Assembly: GCF_000196435.1 (NCBI RefSeq)
Contig: NC_010161.1
Span: forward strand, 1-64,000
DNA length: 64,000 bases
Direction of reading: 5' to 3'
From: Bartonella tribocorum CIP 105476
Lineage (GTDB): Bacteria > Pseudomonadota > Alphaproteobacteria > Rhizobiales > Rhizobiaceae
Positions 1 to 9,376 of the stretch are shown in pieces. The notes beneath the pieces were generated by a model. It did no database searches, was not told where the DNA came from, and saw only the letters and a list, made by a program, of their open reading frames with translations. Position numbers and translations under genes: made by a program. Position 1 is the stretch's first letter, and every line of letters begins with the position of its first letter.

Positions 1-825
1 GTGACAAAAGAAAAAAAATCCTTTCATTTACACATGCTTTCTGATGCAACGGGGGAAACATTAATCTCTGTTGGAAGAGCTGTCGCATCCCAGTATACAA
101 CGTATCAGGCAACAGAGCATATCTATCCTATGATTCGTAATAAAATACAGTTAGAAAAAGCTCTTGATGAAATAAAACAAGAGCCAGGTATTGTTCTTTA
201 CACAATGATTGATGAAGAACTTAAACTTCTCCTTCAAAAAATATGCAAAAAAATAAAAATTCCTTGTATTGATATATTGCACCCTGTTTTAAATGCTTTT
301 CAATCTTATCTTGGAACGCCAACACATTTACGTGTTAGTGCACAACATGATCTCAATGCAGATTACTTTCGCCGTATTGAGGCACTGGATTTTACAATAG
401 AACATGATGATGGACAGTCTTCTAGTAACTTATTTGAAGCAGATGTTATTCTTGTAGGAATCTCAAGAACCTCTAAAACGCCAACAAGTATCTATTTAGC
501 AAACCGCGGAATCAAAACAGCCAATGTTCCTCTTATTCCTAATATTGATTTACCAGAATCTCTTTTAGAGGCAAAAAATTCTTTAATTATTGGTTTAATC
601 GCTTCAGCTGAAAGAATCTCACATATTCGACAAAATAGAGATTTAGGAGAAGGTTTTGCTTTTGATAATTATACGAATCGTATAAACATTGCTGAAGAAT
701 TAATTTATGCAAAACGTATTTGCGAACGTTTTGGTTGGCCTGTTATTGATGTTACAAGGCGCTCTATTGAAGAAACTGCTGCTGCAATATTTGAACTTTT
801 ATCACGATTTCGTGAAGAAAAATAA
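1..825 (+). CDS. ppsR: PEP synthase / pyruvate,phosphate dikinase regulatory protein (DUF299)
   Basis: Bifunctional Ser/Thr kinase and Pi-dependent pyrophosphorylase that switches a PEP-forming dikinase off and on by ADP-dependent phosphorylation of a threonine, a cytosolic control of the PEP/pyruvate node. The 274-residue protein opens with the family's LHMLSDATGET segment, and residues about 150-162 (GISRTSKTPTS) are the P-loop-like nucleotide site. Length is normal for the family. The first codon is GTG at the window edge; an upstream start outside the window cannot be excluded, but the N-terminus matches where family members start. It is followed by maf after 12 bp, so it probably heads a ppsR-maf-aroE-coaE-dnaQ run. 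The target dikinase is not in this window. Confidence 0.93.
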   Translation: MTKEKKSFHLHMLSDATGETLISVGRAVASQYTTYQATEHIYPMIRNKIQLEKALDEIKQEPGIVLYTMIDEELKLLLQKICKKIKIPCIDILHPVLNAFQSYLGTPTHLRVSAQHDLNADYFRRIEALDFTIEHDDGQSSSNLFEADVILVGISRTSKTPTSIYLANRGIKTANVPLIPNIDLPESLLEAKNSLIIGLIASAERISHIRQNRDLGEGFAFDNYTNRINIAEELIYAKRICERFGWPVIDVTRRSIEETAAAIFELLSRFREEK

Positions 826-837
826 GAGAAGATTCTC

Positions 838-1434
838 ATGAACGCGAGTGTGTTAATATTAGCATCTCTTAGTTCTTATCGTGCGCAATTGTTGAAAAAA
901 GCAGGTTTAAATTTTTTGATTGAAGGAGCTTCTTTTGATGAAAGAGAAATAGAAAAAACGGCAAAAGAAAAAACACCTAAAGAACTCAGCTGTTTTCTTG
1001 CCAGTGCAAAAGCAAAAAATGTTTCAGATCGTTTTCCTGATGCCTTCGTTATTGGTTGTGATCAAGTACTTGATTTGGAAGGTCAAGTTTTTCATAAAGC
1101 AACAAATATGAAGGAAGCACATCAACGTTTATGCAAGTTATCAGGAAAAATGCATTCTCTTCATAGTGCGGTAGCCTTATTTAAAAATGGTCAAAAAATT
1201 TGGGTTGAAGCTTTTAGCGCACATATGTCCGTACGTTTACTCTCATCAAAATTTATTGAATGTTATTTAGCACGTGTAGAAAAAGATGTTTTAAACAGTG
1301 TAGGAGTCTATCAAATTGAAGGAGAAGGAATCCATCTCTTTGAAAAAATTGATGGAGATTTTTTTACCATTGTTGGTTTACCTTTGCTCCCTCTACTTAC
1401 AAAATTACGTTATTTAGGGGTTATTGATGGTTGA
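838..1434 (+). CDS. maf: Maf family nucleoside-triphosphate pyrophosphatase
   Basis: Maf/YceF-type house-cleaning pyrophosphatase that hydrolyses non-canonical or modified nucleoside triphosphates to monophosphates. The 198-residue protein begins with the family N-terminus ([18 protein letters not shown], a variant of LASASPRR), followed by the FDERE acidic motif at about residues 34-38 and the GCDQVL segment near 73. Full length. A purine-rich AGAGAAG precedes the ATG. It lies between ppsR and aroE, overlapping aroE by 8 bp, the usual rhizobial arrangement. Which subgroup (dTTP/UTP versus m7GTP) it belongs to is not decided here, so the symbol is generic. Confidence 0.9.
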   Translation: MNASVLILASLSSYRAQLLKKAGLNFLIEGASFDEREIEKTAKEKTPKELSCFLASAKAKNVSDRFPDAFVIGCDQVLDLEGQVFHKATNMKEAHQRLCKLSGKMHSLHSAVALFKNGQKIWVEAFSAHMSVRLLSSKFIECYLARVEKDVLNSVGVYQIEGEGIHLFEKIDGDFFTIVGLPLLPLLTKLRYLGVIDG

Positions 1435-2299
1435 TTTAACAATAGAAAAGACGAAATACCCCCGCGCTTTTGTTGTTGGTTCTCCTATTCATCATTCAAA
1501 ATCGCCAAGAATTCATAATTTTTGGCTTAAACAATATGGTTTACAAGGTGAATATCTTGCACAGGAAGTAACCTCTGAAAAATTCAATCATTTTATTACT
1601 TCTTTTAAAAAAATAGGCTTTTGTGGAGGAAATGTTACTCTACCGCATAAACAGGAAGCTTTTCGTCTAGCAGATTATAAAGATAAAACAGCAACAATAA
1701 TTGGTGCTGCTAATACACTTTGGTATGAAGGAGATAAACTTTGTGCCACAAATAGTGATACCTATGGTTTTAGTGCTAATCTTGATGATTTTGCATCTGA
1801 TTGGGGAGGGGAAACAGCTCTTGTTTTTGGGGCAGGTGGCGCTGCACGCGCTATCCTCTATGCTTTAAAAGAACGCGGATTTGAACAGATTTATTTAGTT
1901 AACCGTACAAAACAACGTGCTGATAATTTAGCCCAGCATTTTGGAAAAAACATTAAAGTCTACGATTGGCATAAAATCCATGAAATACTTTATCAGGCTG
2001 ATTTGATTGTTAATACAACTTCCATCGGTATAAAAAATCCAGAAGAAAAAAGTGATTCTTTTTTTTGTGATTTTCATAAGGCGAAAAAAACGGCATTAGT
2101 AACAGATATTGTTTATACACCCTTGATAACCCCTTTTTTACAACAGGCAAAATCTTGTGGTCTAAAAACTGTTGATGGGCTTGGGATGCTTCTCCATCAG
2201 GCTGTTATAGGTTTTGAACGGTGGTTTGGAGTAAGACCACAGGTAACAAAAGCGTTACGGACAGCTATTTTAGAGGATATGAGTGAAGAAAGAGAATGA
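1427..2299 (+). CDS. aroE: shikimate dehydrogenase (NADP+)
   Basis: Reduces 3-dehydroshikimate to shikimate in the chorismate pathway. The shikimate-binding N-domain shows [13 protein letters not shown] (about residues 18-30) and NVTLPHK with the catalytic lysine (about 70-76). The NADP Rossmann loop GAGGAARA sits near residues 134-141, followed by the NRT basic patch (about 158-160) that selects NADP. The C-terminus has the usual [10 protein letters not shown] helix. The ATG at 1427 overlaps the end of maf; an in-frame TTG one codon upstream (1424) is a less likely start. The stop overlaps the coaE start (ATGA), so the two are translationally coupled. About 290 residues, full length. Confidence 0.95.
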   Translation: MVDLTIEKTKYPRAFVVGSPIHHSKSPRIHNFWLKQYGLQGEYLAQEVTSEKFNHFITSFKKIGFCGGNVTLPHKQEAFRLADYKDKTATIIGAANTLWYEGDKLCATNSDTYGFSANLDDFASDWGGETALVFGAGGAARAILYALKERGFEQIYLVNRTKQRADNLAQHFGKNIKVYDWHKIHEILYQADLIVNTTSIGIKNPEEKSDSFFCDFHKAKKTALVTDIVYTPLITPFLQQAKSCGLKTVDGLGMLLHQAVIGFERWFGVRPQVTKALRTAILEDMSEERE

Positions 2300-2883
2300 A
2301 GATCATAGGATTAACGGGATCTATTGCTATGGGAAAATCAACGGTTGCTGATTTTTTCAAGCAAGCGGGTATTTCTGTTTTTAGTGCTGATGAGGCAGTA
2401 CAACAGCTTTATAAAAGTGAGCCAGCTTTGTCATGCATAGAGCGTATTTTTCCTGGTGTTGTTGAAAACGGTGAAGTTAATCGTTTAAAACTTTCTGAAA
2501 TTTTGATTGATGATAAGGAAAAATTACAAACATTAGAAAAAATAATTCATCCTCTAGTGCAAGAAAAAGAAAAAGAATTTATTGATACAGCGCGTGATCA
2601 AAGAGAAAAATTAGTTATTCTTGATATTCCTCTTCTCTTTGAAAAAAATGGTGAAAATCGTGTAGATAGCGTTATTGTTGTTTCTGCTCCGCCAGAAATA
2701 CAAAAAGAACGTGTAATGATTCGCCAAGGTATGAATGAAAAAAAATTTGCCTTTATCAATGCTCAGCAAATGCCAGATGAAAAAAAACGAGAGCGTGCTA
2801 ATTTTATTATTGATACAGGGAAAGATTTAGAAAATACACGTCAACAGGTTTTTGATGTGATAAAAGAGTTACTAAAGAATTGA
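2296..2883 (+). CDS. coaE: dephospho-CoA kinase
   Basis: Final step of coenzyme A synthesis: ATP-dependent phosphorylation of the 3'-OH of dephospho-CoA. The 195-residue protein begins [14 protein letters not shown], a Walker A loop (GSIAMGKS) at about residues 6-14, followed by [11 protein letters not shown] (the acidic CoA-binding helix) and LDIPLLFE (about 111-118), a hallmark of CoaE. The ATG overlaps the aroE stop by four bases. Another CoA-pathway gene, coaBC, lies far away at 46-47 kb. No oddities seen. Confidence 0.95.
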   Translation: MKIIGLTGSIAMGKSTVADFFKQAGISVFSADEAVQQLYKSEPALSCIERIFPGVVENGEVNRLKLSEILIDDKEKLQTLEKIIHPLVQEKEKEFIDTARDQREKLVILDIPLLFEKNGENRVDSVIVVSAPPEIQKERVMIRQGMNEKKFAFINAQQMPDEKKRERANFIIDTGKDLENTRQQVFDVIKELLKN

Positions 2884-2887
2884 AGTC

Positions 2888-3595
2888 ATGCGGGAAATTA
2901 TTTTTGATACAGAAACGACAGGTTTAGATAAAGAGAAAGATCGCATAATCGAAATTGGTTGTGTAGAAATGGTTGATCGTTATCTTACAGGATGCCAGTT
3001 TCACGTTTATTTAAACCCTGAAGGCGTTATTATTCCTGATGAAGTTGTAGCAATTCACGGATTGACCAATGAACGCTTAAAAAACGAGAAAAGTTTTAGT
3101 GATATTGTTGATGAATTTTTAGAATTTATCAATGGTGCAACTATGATTGCACACAATGCGAGTTTTGATATAGGTTTTATTAATGCAGAATTAAAACGCG
3201 TCAATAAGCCGCTTATCAGTGTTGATAATATTATTGATACATTGGCTATGGCACGGCGTAAATTTCCCATGGGTCCTAATTCTCTTGATATTTTATGCAA
3301 ACGTTTTGGAATTGATAATAGCCATCGTGTTCTTCATGGAGCTCTCCTTGATGCAGAGATTTTAGCCGACGTTTATATTGAACTGATTGGTGGAAAGCAG
3401 GGCGTATTGGGGTTTGATAACAAAAGGAATCTTGATGAACATATCCAAAATGATACAGATATGTCTTATGCAGTTAAATTTCGTCCACAGGCTTTACCTT
3501 CAAGATTGAGTGCACAAGAAAAAAAGTTACACGCTGATTTTATCAATAAAATGGGTGAAAAAGCTTTGTGGAATACCTTCAAGATTCATGAATAA
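2888..3595 (+). CDS. dnaQ: DNA polymerase III epsilon subunit (proofreading 3'-5' exonuclease)
   Basis: Proofreading subunit of the replicative polymerase. The DEDDh exonuclease motifs are visible: Exo I FDTETTGLD (about residues 6-14), Exo II HNASFDIGF (about 91-99), and Exo III HGALLDAEILADVY with the catalytic His and Asp (about 150-163). A C-terminal tail of about 60 residues carries the alpha-subunit-binding part. The length, 235 residues, is typical. It is the last gene of the ppsR-maf-aroE-coaE-dnaQ run, with only 4 bp between it and coaE. In many Rhizobiales secB lies next on the other strand; here no secB is seen and the next intact gene is polA. Confidence 0.94.
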   Translation: MREIIFDTETTGLDKEKDRIIEIGCVEMVDRYLTGCQFHVYLNPEGVIIPDEVVAIHGLTNERLKNEKSFSDIVDEFLEFINGATMIAHNASFDIGFINAELKRVNKPLISVDNIIDTLAMARRKFPMGPNSLDILCKRFGIDNSHRVLHGALLDAEILADVYIELIGGKQGVLGFDNKRNLDEHIQNDTDMSYAVKFRPQALPSRLSAQEKKLHADFINKMGEKALWNTFKIHE

Positions 3596-3656
3596 TACCC
3601 CTATCTTTTCTCTAAAAAAGTCACTTAAGATTAAAAATATAGACGTCAAAAAAAAC

Positions 3657-3689
3657 GGTCGTTGTGGGGAGGGGAACACCACAACGACC
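3657..3689 (+). promoter_or_regulatory. Perfect 11-bp hairpin in the dnaQ-polA intergenic region
   Basis: The arm GGTCGTTGTGG (3657-3667) is exactly complementary to CCACAACGACC (3679-3689), with an 11-nt purine-rich loop. It is not followed by a T-run, so it is not a classic intrinsic terminator. It lies 42 bp before a short reading frame with a strong ribosome-binding site, suggesting a structured leader RNA or small RNA. Function unknown. Confidence 0.6.
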
Positions 3690-3730
3690 TTGTCGCTACA
3701 TCGTACCTCAGCTATCATAGGAGGAGCAAA

Positions 3731-3784
3731 ATGAAAGCTATTAATCCTGTAACAGCAAAGAAAAGCTCTAGGTACGTAATATAA
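3731..3784 (+). CDS. Candidate 17-residue leader peptide upstream of polA
   Basis: An ATG with a near-consensus ribosome-binding site (AGGAGG, 4-5 bp upstream) opens a frame of 17 codons, MKAINPVTAKKSSRYVI, ending in TAA. The peptide is basic and not hydrophobic. It sits between the 3657-3689 hairpin and polA (134 bp downstream). A second tiny frame with a weaker GAGG site starts at 3838 (18 codons, Lys-rich). No family is recognised. It could be a leader peptide, a small protein, or chance; the quality of the ribosome-binding site is the main support. Confidence 0.4.
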   Translation: MKAINPVTAKKSSRYVI

Positions 3785-3918
3785 AGTGTAACGACTTCAT
3801 GTCTTATGAAAAGAAAAAATGGCTTTTTAGAGGCAAAATGAAAAAAATTAAAATAAAAGTGAAAAAAACATATAAGGGTAATGTGTTTTTTTAGCTGAAA
3901 AGGAGAAATAAAATTGTC

Positions 3919-6825
3919 ATGAAGGCAACAGATCATCTTTTGTTGGTTGATGGATCAGGCTATGTTTTTCGTGCTTACTATGCTTTACCGCCTTTAAAAC
4001 GTAAAAAGGATGGGCTTCCTGTGGGAGCAGTAGCTGGTTTTTGTAATATGTTATGGAAATTACTTTGTGATGCTCGTAACACAGCGACAGGTATTGTTCC
4101 AACACATTTTGCTGTTATTTTTGATTATTCATCGGATACTTTTCGGAAACAAATTTATCCTCAATATAAAGCGAATCGTGTTGATCCTCCCGAAGATTTA
4201 ATTCCTCAATTCGCGTTAATACGCCAAGCAACAAAGGCTTTTAATTTGCCTTGTATTGAAAAGGAAGGCTTTGAAGCGGATGATTTGATAGCGACTTACG
4301 CACAATTGGCAACAAAGGTTGGTGCAAAAACAACCATTATCTCTTCTGATAAGGATCTTATGCAACTCGTCAATAAGCATGTATCCTTGTATGATGGAAT
4401 GAAAGATAAGCATATAGGTATCTCAGAAGTTATAGAAAAATGGGGTGTTACCCCTGAAAAGATGATCGATTTACAAGCGTTAATTGGAGATTCGACGGAT
4501 AACGTACCGGGCATTCCAGGTATTGGACCAAAAACTGCTGCTCAGTTGTTAAATCAGTTTGGTTCTCTTGATCTTTTGTTGCAACGTGTGACTGAAATTA
4601 AACAAACAAAACGACGTGAAAATATACAAGCTTATAGTGAACAGGTTAAAATTTCTCGTGAACTTGTTAGGCTTAAAACAGATGTTCCTATAGACAGTGA
4701 TTTAGATGATTTTATTTTAGAGCCACAAGATGGACCACGCTTAATTGCTTTTTTGAAAGCGATGGAATTTTCAACGTTAACACGTCGCGTGGCAGAAGAG
4801 ACGACATGCGATGCAGCTGTTATTGATGCACTTGATGTAGATGTTGAATGGGAAAAATTAAGCCATGGGCATGATACTGATATCAAAAATATTGAGAAAA
4901 CATCACTTCATAATTTTTCTGAAAATTCTCCACAAGTTTTTGCACAAAAACGTAAAGATCAAGCACTAACTCAAAAAATTACAAGAGATACTTATACAAC
5001 AATTCTTGATGAGGAAATTTTAAAAGAGTGGTTATCACAAGCACAAGAACAGGGTTTTTTCGCTTTTGATACTGAAACAACATCTCTTGATCCAATGCAA
5101 GCAAAGCTTGTTGGTTTTTCACTCGCATTACAGCCGGGAAAAGCGGCCTATATACCTCTTGAACATTTTGAAGGAAAAGAGGACCTTTTGAAGGGTGGGC
5201 GCATTGCCTCGCAGATTGAGACCCGAAAAGCTTTAGCACTTTTAAAACCGCTATTAGAAGATTCAGCAGTGTTAAAAATTGGTCAGAATATAAAATATGA
5301 TTGGTTGGTGGTGAAGCAATACGACATTGTGATACGTTCTTTTGATGATACCATGCTTTTGTCATATGCTTTGGATGCTGGAGCTTTAACCCATAATATG
5401 GATGATTTATCTGAACGTTGGCTTGAACATAAACCAATTGCCTATAAGGATTTAACACATAACGGAAAAAAAATTACTTCTTTTGCACAAGTAGATTTAA
5501 AACAAGCAACTCTTTATGCGGCAGAAGATGCCGATATAACGCTGCGCCTTTGGCAAGTATTGAAACCGCAACTTGTCGCTCGGGGGATGACAAAAATTTA
5601 TGAGCGTCTTGATCGCCCCCTTGTAGAAGTTCTTGCAAGAATGGAAGAACGTGGGATTCTTGTTGATCGGCAGATTTTATTGCGTCTTTCAGGAGAATTG
5701 GCGCAAGCTGCTTTGATTTTAGAAGAGGAAATTTACAAACAAGCTGATGAAAAGTTTAATCTTGCTTCGCCAAAGCAATTAGGGGATATCCTTTTTGACA
5801 AAATGGGATTGCCTGGAGGTGCCAAGACCAAGGGTGGACAATGGTCAACTTCTGCACAGACCTTAGAAGAGTTGTCGGCTGAAGGTCATACTTTACCACG
5901 TAAAATTATTGAGTGGCGCCAACTTGCAAAGCTAAAATCTACCTATGCCGATGCTTTGCCTTCTTATATTTTACCAAAAACAGGGCGTGTTCATACGAAT
6001 TATTCTTTAGCAATAACATCAACAGGGCGATTATCATCATCAGAGCCAAATTTGCAAAATATTCCAGTACGAACTGCTGAAGGACGTAAAATTCGAACAG
6101 CTTTTATTGCTCCCAAAGGCCATGTTTTGCTTTCTGCTGATTATAGTCAGATTGAATTACGCATTCTTGCACATATTGCGGATATAAAAGCATTAAAAGA
6201 AGCTTTTGCTAAGGGTCATGATATTCACGCTATAACGGCGTCACAAATGTTTGGCGTTGCGATAGAAGGAATGCATTCAGATATACGACGGCGTGCAAAA
6301 GCGATTAATTTTGGTATCATTTATGGTATTTCAGCTTTTGGTTTAGCCAATCAATTAGGAATTTCACGCCAAGAAGCAGGTCGTTATATTCAACTTTATT
6401 TTGAAAGATTTCCAGGAATTAAAGATTATATGGAAAAGACCAAAAGCTTTGCGCGTGAGAATGGTTATGTAGAAACAATTTTTGGACGTCGTATCCATTA
6501 TCCAGAAATAAAAGCAAAGAATGTAAAAATTCGTTCTCTTAATGAGCGAGCAGCGATCAATGCGCCAATACAAGGTTCTGCGGCCGATATTATTCGCCGT
6601 GCTATGATACAGATGGAAGATGCTTTAAAAGAAGAAAATCTATCAGCAAAAATGTTGCTGCAAGTACATGATGAACTGATTTTTGAAGTACCAGAAGAAG
6701 AGAGTAAAAAAACTATGGCTGTTGTTAAAGATGTCATGGAAAATGCTACAATGCCGGTTTTATCTTTGTCTGTACCCCTTGAAGTGAAAGTCATGACGGC
6801 TCAAAATTGGGATGAGGCACATTAA
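3919..6825 (+). CDS. polA: DNA polymerase I
   Basis: Gap-filling and Okazaki-fragment-processing polymerase. All three modules are present in 968 residues: the N-terminal 5'-3' flap exonuclease (about 1-300; LLLVDGSGYVFRAYYA, GFEADDLIATYA, GDSTDNVPGIPGIGPKTA), the 3'-5' proofreading domain (about 355-560; FDTETTSLD with the catalytic Asp and Glu intact, unlike Taq), and the polymerase domain (about 590-968) with motif A SADYSQIELRILAH, the O-helix RRRAKAINFGIIYG and motif C LQVHDELIFE. The ATG at 3919 has GGAG about 14 bp upstream. It converges with the minus-strand gene ending at 6832, only 6 bp apart, with no obvious terminator between them. Confidence 0.97.
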   Translation: MKATDHLLLVDGSGYVFRAYYALPPLKRKKDGLPVGAVAGFCNMLWKLLCDARNTATGIVPTHFAVIFDYSSDTFRKQIYPQYKANRVDPPEDLIPQFALIRQATKAFNLPCIEKEGFEADDLIATYAQLATKVGAKTTIISSDKDLMQLVNKHVSLYDGMKDKHIGISEVIEKWGVTPEKMIDLQALIGDSTDNVPGIPGIGPKTAAQLLNQFGSLDLLLQRVTEIKQTKRRENIQAYSEQVKISRELVRLKTDVPIDSDLDDFILEPQDGPRLIAFLKAMEFSTLTRRVAEETTCDAAVIDALDVDVEWEKLSHGHDTDIKNIEKTSLHNFSENSPQVFAQKRKDQALTQKITRDTYTTILDEEILKEWLSQAQEQGFFAFDTETTSLDPMQAKLVGFSLALQPGKAAYIPLEHFEGKEDLLKGGRIASQIETRKALALLKPLLEDSAVLKIGQNIKYDWLVVKQYDIVIRSFDDTMLLSYALDAGALTHNMDDLSERWLEHKPIAYKDLTHNGKKITSFAQVDLKQATLYAAEDADITLRLWQVLKPQLVARGMTKIYERLDRPLVEVLARMEERGILVDRQILLRLSGELAQAALILEEEIYKQADEKFNLASPKQLGDILFDKMGLPGGAKTKGGQWSTSAQTLEELSAEGHTLPRKIIEWRQLAKLKSTYADALPSYILPKTGRVHTNYSLAITSTGRLSSSEPNLQNIPVRTAEGRKIRTAFIAPKGHVLLSADYSQIELRILAHIADIKALKEAFAKGHDIHAITASQMFGVAIEGMHSDIRRRAKAINFGIIYGISAFGLANQLGISRQEAGRYIQLYFERFPGIKDYMEKTKSFARENGYVETIFGRRIHYPEIKAKNVKIRSLNERAAINAPIQGSAADIIRRAMIQMEDALKEENLSAKMLLQVHDELIFEVPEEESKKTMAVVKDVMENATMPVLSLSVPLEVKVMTAQNWDEAH

Positions 6826-6831
6826 CTTTTT

Positions 6832-7695
6832 TCATTTATTTTTAAGGATATTCATCGCATTGGCAAGATTAAGATAGGCTTTGATCGGTAAATGATCTGA
6901 GGCAATGCGCGCAAGTGGTGAATAGTGGTTTTCAAGATTTGTTACCAATTGGTGAGGAAAGGCAAAAACGCGATCAAGGGCTAAAAAAGGAAAGCGAGAG
7001 GGAAAGCTTGGTACAACTTTAAGTGTGCTATCAAAATAGGGATAAAAATGGTTTAAAGATGAGCCTTTTCCCATTCTCCATTCATTAAAATCTCCAATGA
7101 GGAGTGTAGGCATAAGGGAGCGTTTTTGCAAAATTGTAAGGAGCATTTTTGTTTGTTTTTTACGAGAATAACGCAGTAAACCAAAATGAGCTGCAATAAT
7201 ACGAATAGGACCTGCTTCCATTTCCAATTCTACAATGATGGCTCCACGTGGTTCAATACTAGGAAGAGTGACTTGCAAGATGTCACGTACATATCCCTTT
7301 CGCAAAAAAAGAGCATTCCCATGCCAACCATGACCATGAGGTGACATAGTATTGAGAGGCACAGGGATCAAGCCGGTCTCAGCTTTTAACAGCTGAAGAT
7401 TAATCAAACCAATGCGTTCCCCAAAACGTTTATCTGCTTCTTGAAGAGCAAGGATATCAACTTGTAATTCAGTAATAACACGAACAATCCGTGTAGGATT
7501 AAAAATTTTATCAACACCTACACATTTATGCACATTATAAGAAGCAATGGTCAGATCATAATGATTATTTGGGTTGAGGATATTGGATTGATGATGAGAG
7601 CAGCTATAGATTGCCTTTAAAAGGGAGTTATGGAGCTTTTGTTGGATAAAATCGCTAAACCTAGGGAATTTTTGCTTGTAAGGTATTTTTGACAT
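6832..7695 (-). CDS. Endonuclease/exonuclease/phosphatase (EEP) family protein
   Basis: A member of the metal-dependent EEP fold family (DNase I, exonuclease III, inositol phosphatases). Visible motifs are ASYNVHKC (strand 1), LALQEADKRFG with the metal-binding Glu, GDFNEWR (catalytic Asp-x-Asn), and the C-terminal SDHLPIKAYL with the catalytic His. The substrate cannot be told; YbhP-like and phosphodiesterase roles are both possible. The open frame extends upstream to 7812 from a TTG, but that extension runs through a terminator hairpin at 7740-7786, so the ATG at 7695 (287 residues) is preferred. There is no clear signal peptide. Confidence 0.8.
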   Translation of the reverse strand: MSKIPYKQKFPRFSDFIQQKLHNSLLKAIYSCSHHQSNILNPNNHYDLTIASYNVHKCVGVDKIFNPTRIVRVITELQVDILALQEADKRFGERIGLINLQLLKAETGLIPVPLNTMSPHGHGWHGNALFLRKGYVRDILQVTLPSIEPRGAIIVELEMEAGPIRIIAAHFGLLRYSRKKQTKMLLTILQKRSLMPTLLIGDFNEWRMGKGSSLNHFYPYFDSTLKVVPSFPSRFPFLALDRVFAFPHQLVTNLENHYSPLARIASDHLPIKAYLNLANAMNILKNK

Positions 7696-7739
7696 TTTGC
7701 GAAAAGAATAGTCCTTAGGAGGCAAAGGGTAAAGACTTA

Positions 7740-7786
7740 CACTAAAAACAAAAGAACCTTGTTTCCAAAAGAAACAAGGTTCTTTC
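7740..7786 (-). terminator. Rho-independent terminator of the BI-1 gene
   Basis: A 15-bp perfect inverted repeat (arms 7751-7765 and 7771-7785, 5-nt loop) lies 24 bp past the BI-1 stop on the minus strand. Read on that strand the stem is followed by a T-rich run (TTTTGTTTTT). It falls inside the extended open frame of the next gene, which argues for the shorter start of that gene. Confidence 0.88.
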
Positions 7787-7808
7787 ATTAAGCAATGATT
7801 TTTTAAAA

Positions 7809-8582
7809 TCAATCACGATTTGAACCAAGAAATTGTAGCAAGAAGACAAACATATTGATGAAATCAAGATAAAGACTCAACGCACCCATGATAACTTTAC
7901 GCCCTCTGGTGTCACCTTCATCTCCTTCGTAATACATCAATTTAATGTTCTGAGTATCGTAAGCTGTTAAACCAGCAAAGATAAAAACACCAATAACGGA
8001 GATAGCAAATTGCAAAGCACTTGATCCAAGAAAAATGTTCACAACCATAGAAAGCAATAAACCAATCAATCCGATAAATAAGAATGAACCAATTGCTGTA
8101 AGATCACGCTTTGTTGTGTATCCATAAAGTGAAAGAGCTCCAAAAGTTGCAGCAGAGATGACAAAGGTTTGTGCAATACTTTCTGTCGTATAACGCAAAA
8201 CGATAGAAGACAATGAAAGCCCAACCAGAGCAGCATAGCCCAAAAAGAGACTACGAGCAGCATTCGTACTCAATGTATTAATTTTAAAACTGAGGAATAA
8301 AACTGCAATGAGTGGTGCAAACATAACAATATAAGCGAATGGCGATGTATAAAATGTTACTCCAAATGATGTTAAATAAACACTGCTATTGATCTGAGCT
8401 ACTGCTTGGCTCATATCTGTTGTCGTTGCTAATGACACAATCGCATAAGCGGCAGCAGCTGTAATAAGCAAACCAATGGCCATTGTATTATAGACACCCA
8501 ACATATAGTCGCGCAATCCCTGATCAATTGATGCATCAGCGTGAGAAGCAGGCGCTGAACGTAAATTTTTAAAATTAGCCAT
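7809..8582 (-). CDS. Bax inhibitor-1 / YccA family membrane protein
   Basis: Inner-membrane protein of the BI-1 (TMBIM/UPF0005) family, 257 residues with about seven hydrophobic segments. Family members are pH-sensitive ion or calcium leak channels or FtsH modulators (YccA). The C-terminal AYDTQNIKLMYYEGD and the final ALSLYLDFINMFVFLLQFLG segment are diagnostic. The ATG at 8582 is preceded by AAAGGA at good spacing; an upstream in-frame extension to 8687 is rejected because it adds a charged Cys-containing tail without a ribosome-binding site. It stands alone with its own strong terminator. Confidence 0.92.
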   Translation of the reverse strand: MANFKNLRSAPASHADASIDQGLRDYMLGVYNTMAIGLLITAAAAYAIVSLATTTDMSQAVAQINSSVYLTSFGVTFYTSPFAYIVMFAPLIAVLFLSFKINTLSTNAARSLFLGYAALVGLSLSSIVLRYTTESIAQTFVISAATFGALSLYGYTTKRDLTAIGSFLFIGLIGLLLSMVVNIFLGSSALQFAISVIGVFIFAGLTAYDTQNIKLMYYEGDEGDTRGRKVIMGALSLYLDFINMFVFLLQFLGSNRD

Positions 8583-9376
8583 AATATAAAATCCTTTAGC
8601 ATATGTTCCGTCAGGTATCGGTTTTTTTAAAGTGTCTCTTTCATCGCAGAGACAAGTTTCGTACAAGCTTTGATTTGGCGAATACAAAAAACCTCCAGAA
8701 TCACTGGCGGAATTCCAGCATATTCCCCTTTATTATGGAGATTTATTTAAAAATTACAAGAGATTTATCGAAGCAAAGAACCTTACAAATTGGTAAGGAA
8801 AAGGTTCATTTTTATGAAAAATATTTCCGTTTTTTTGCCATATTTTTGCAAGATAACAAAGACGATACCAAAATTTTTTTTATTCACAAAAAAACTATAA
8901 TTTCACCTAAGAAATATCTATCTTTACGCTTATGAAGGATTGAGCCGGCATCATCGTTATATTTATCAACTTTTAATATTGCAACAGTCCTTGGCAATTT
9001 AGACAATATCTAAAAATGAAATTAAAGAGAGTTTTTAGCGAAGCTAAAGAAAAGTACTGTAAGAAATGATATCTGTAAAAACTAAAAAACATACGAGAAG
9101 CAATTGCTCTAAGCAAATAAATAGAATTTTAAATACTGTAAAATATTTTCATATCATGATGTTATAGAGGACATATGGATAAAGAGATATTGATTTCTAT
9201 TTGAAGTCAGTTCTTTTGTATTGAGCAAAGATAGAAATGTAAAGATGAAAAGAAAATAACATTTCATAAAGAACAATATGTGAAACAATTAACCGGAAAA
9301 ATGAATCAGGAAAAATCAATTTGTAATCAGACTTATGATGGTTAAAAATTTCTGTTTTTTTGAGGCGATGAGAACA
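8583..9376. other. Non-coding gap with repeat-like DNA
   Basis: About 0.8 kb, very AT-rich, between lspA and the BI-1 gene. No convincing gene in any frame; a 110-codon plus-strand frame at 8603-8935 reads as compositionally random. The stretch at about 8955-9060 resembles 20048-20130 (shared TTTTAATATTG and flanks), suggesting a decayed dispersed repeat. The BI-1 promoter should lie in the part near 8600-8700. Confidence 0.6.

Noticed and set aside
8603..8935. 110-codon plus-strand frame upstream of the BI-1 gene
   Set aside because: Antisense to the BI-1 upstream region, no ribosome-binding site, no family resemblance, residue composition as expected for AT-rich random DNA.
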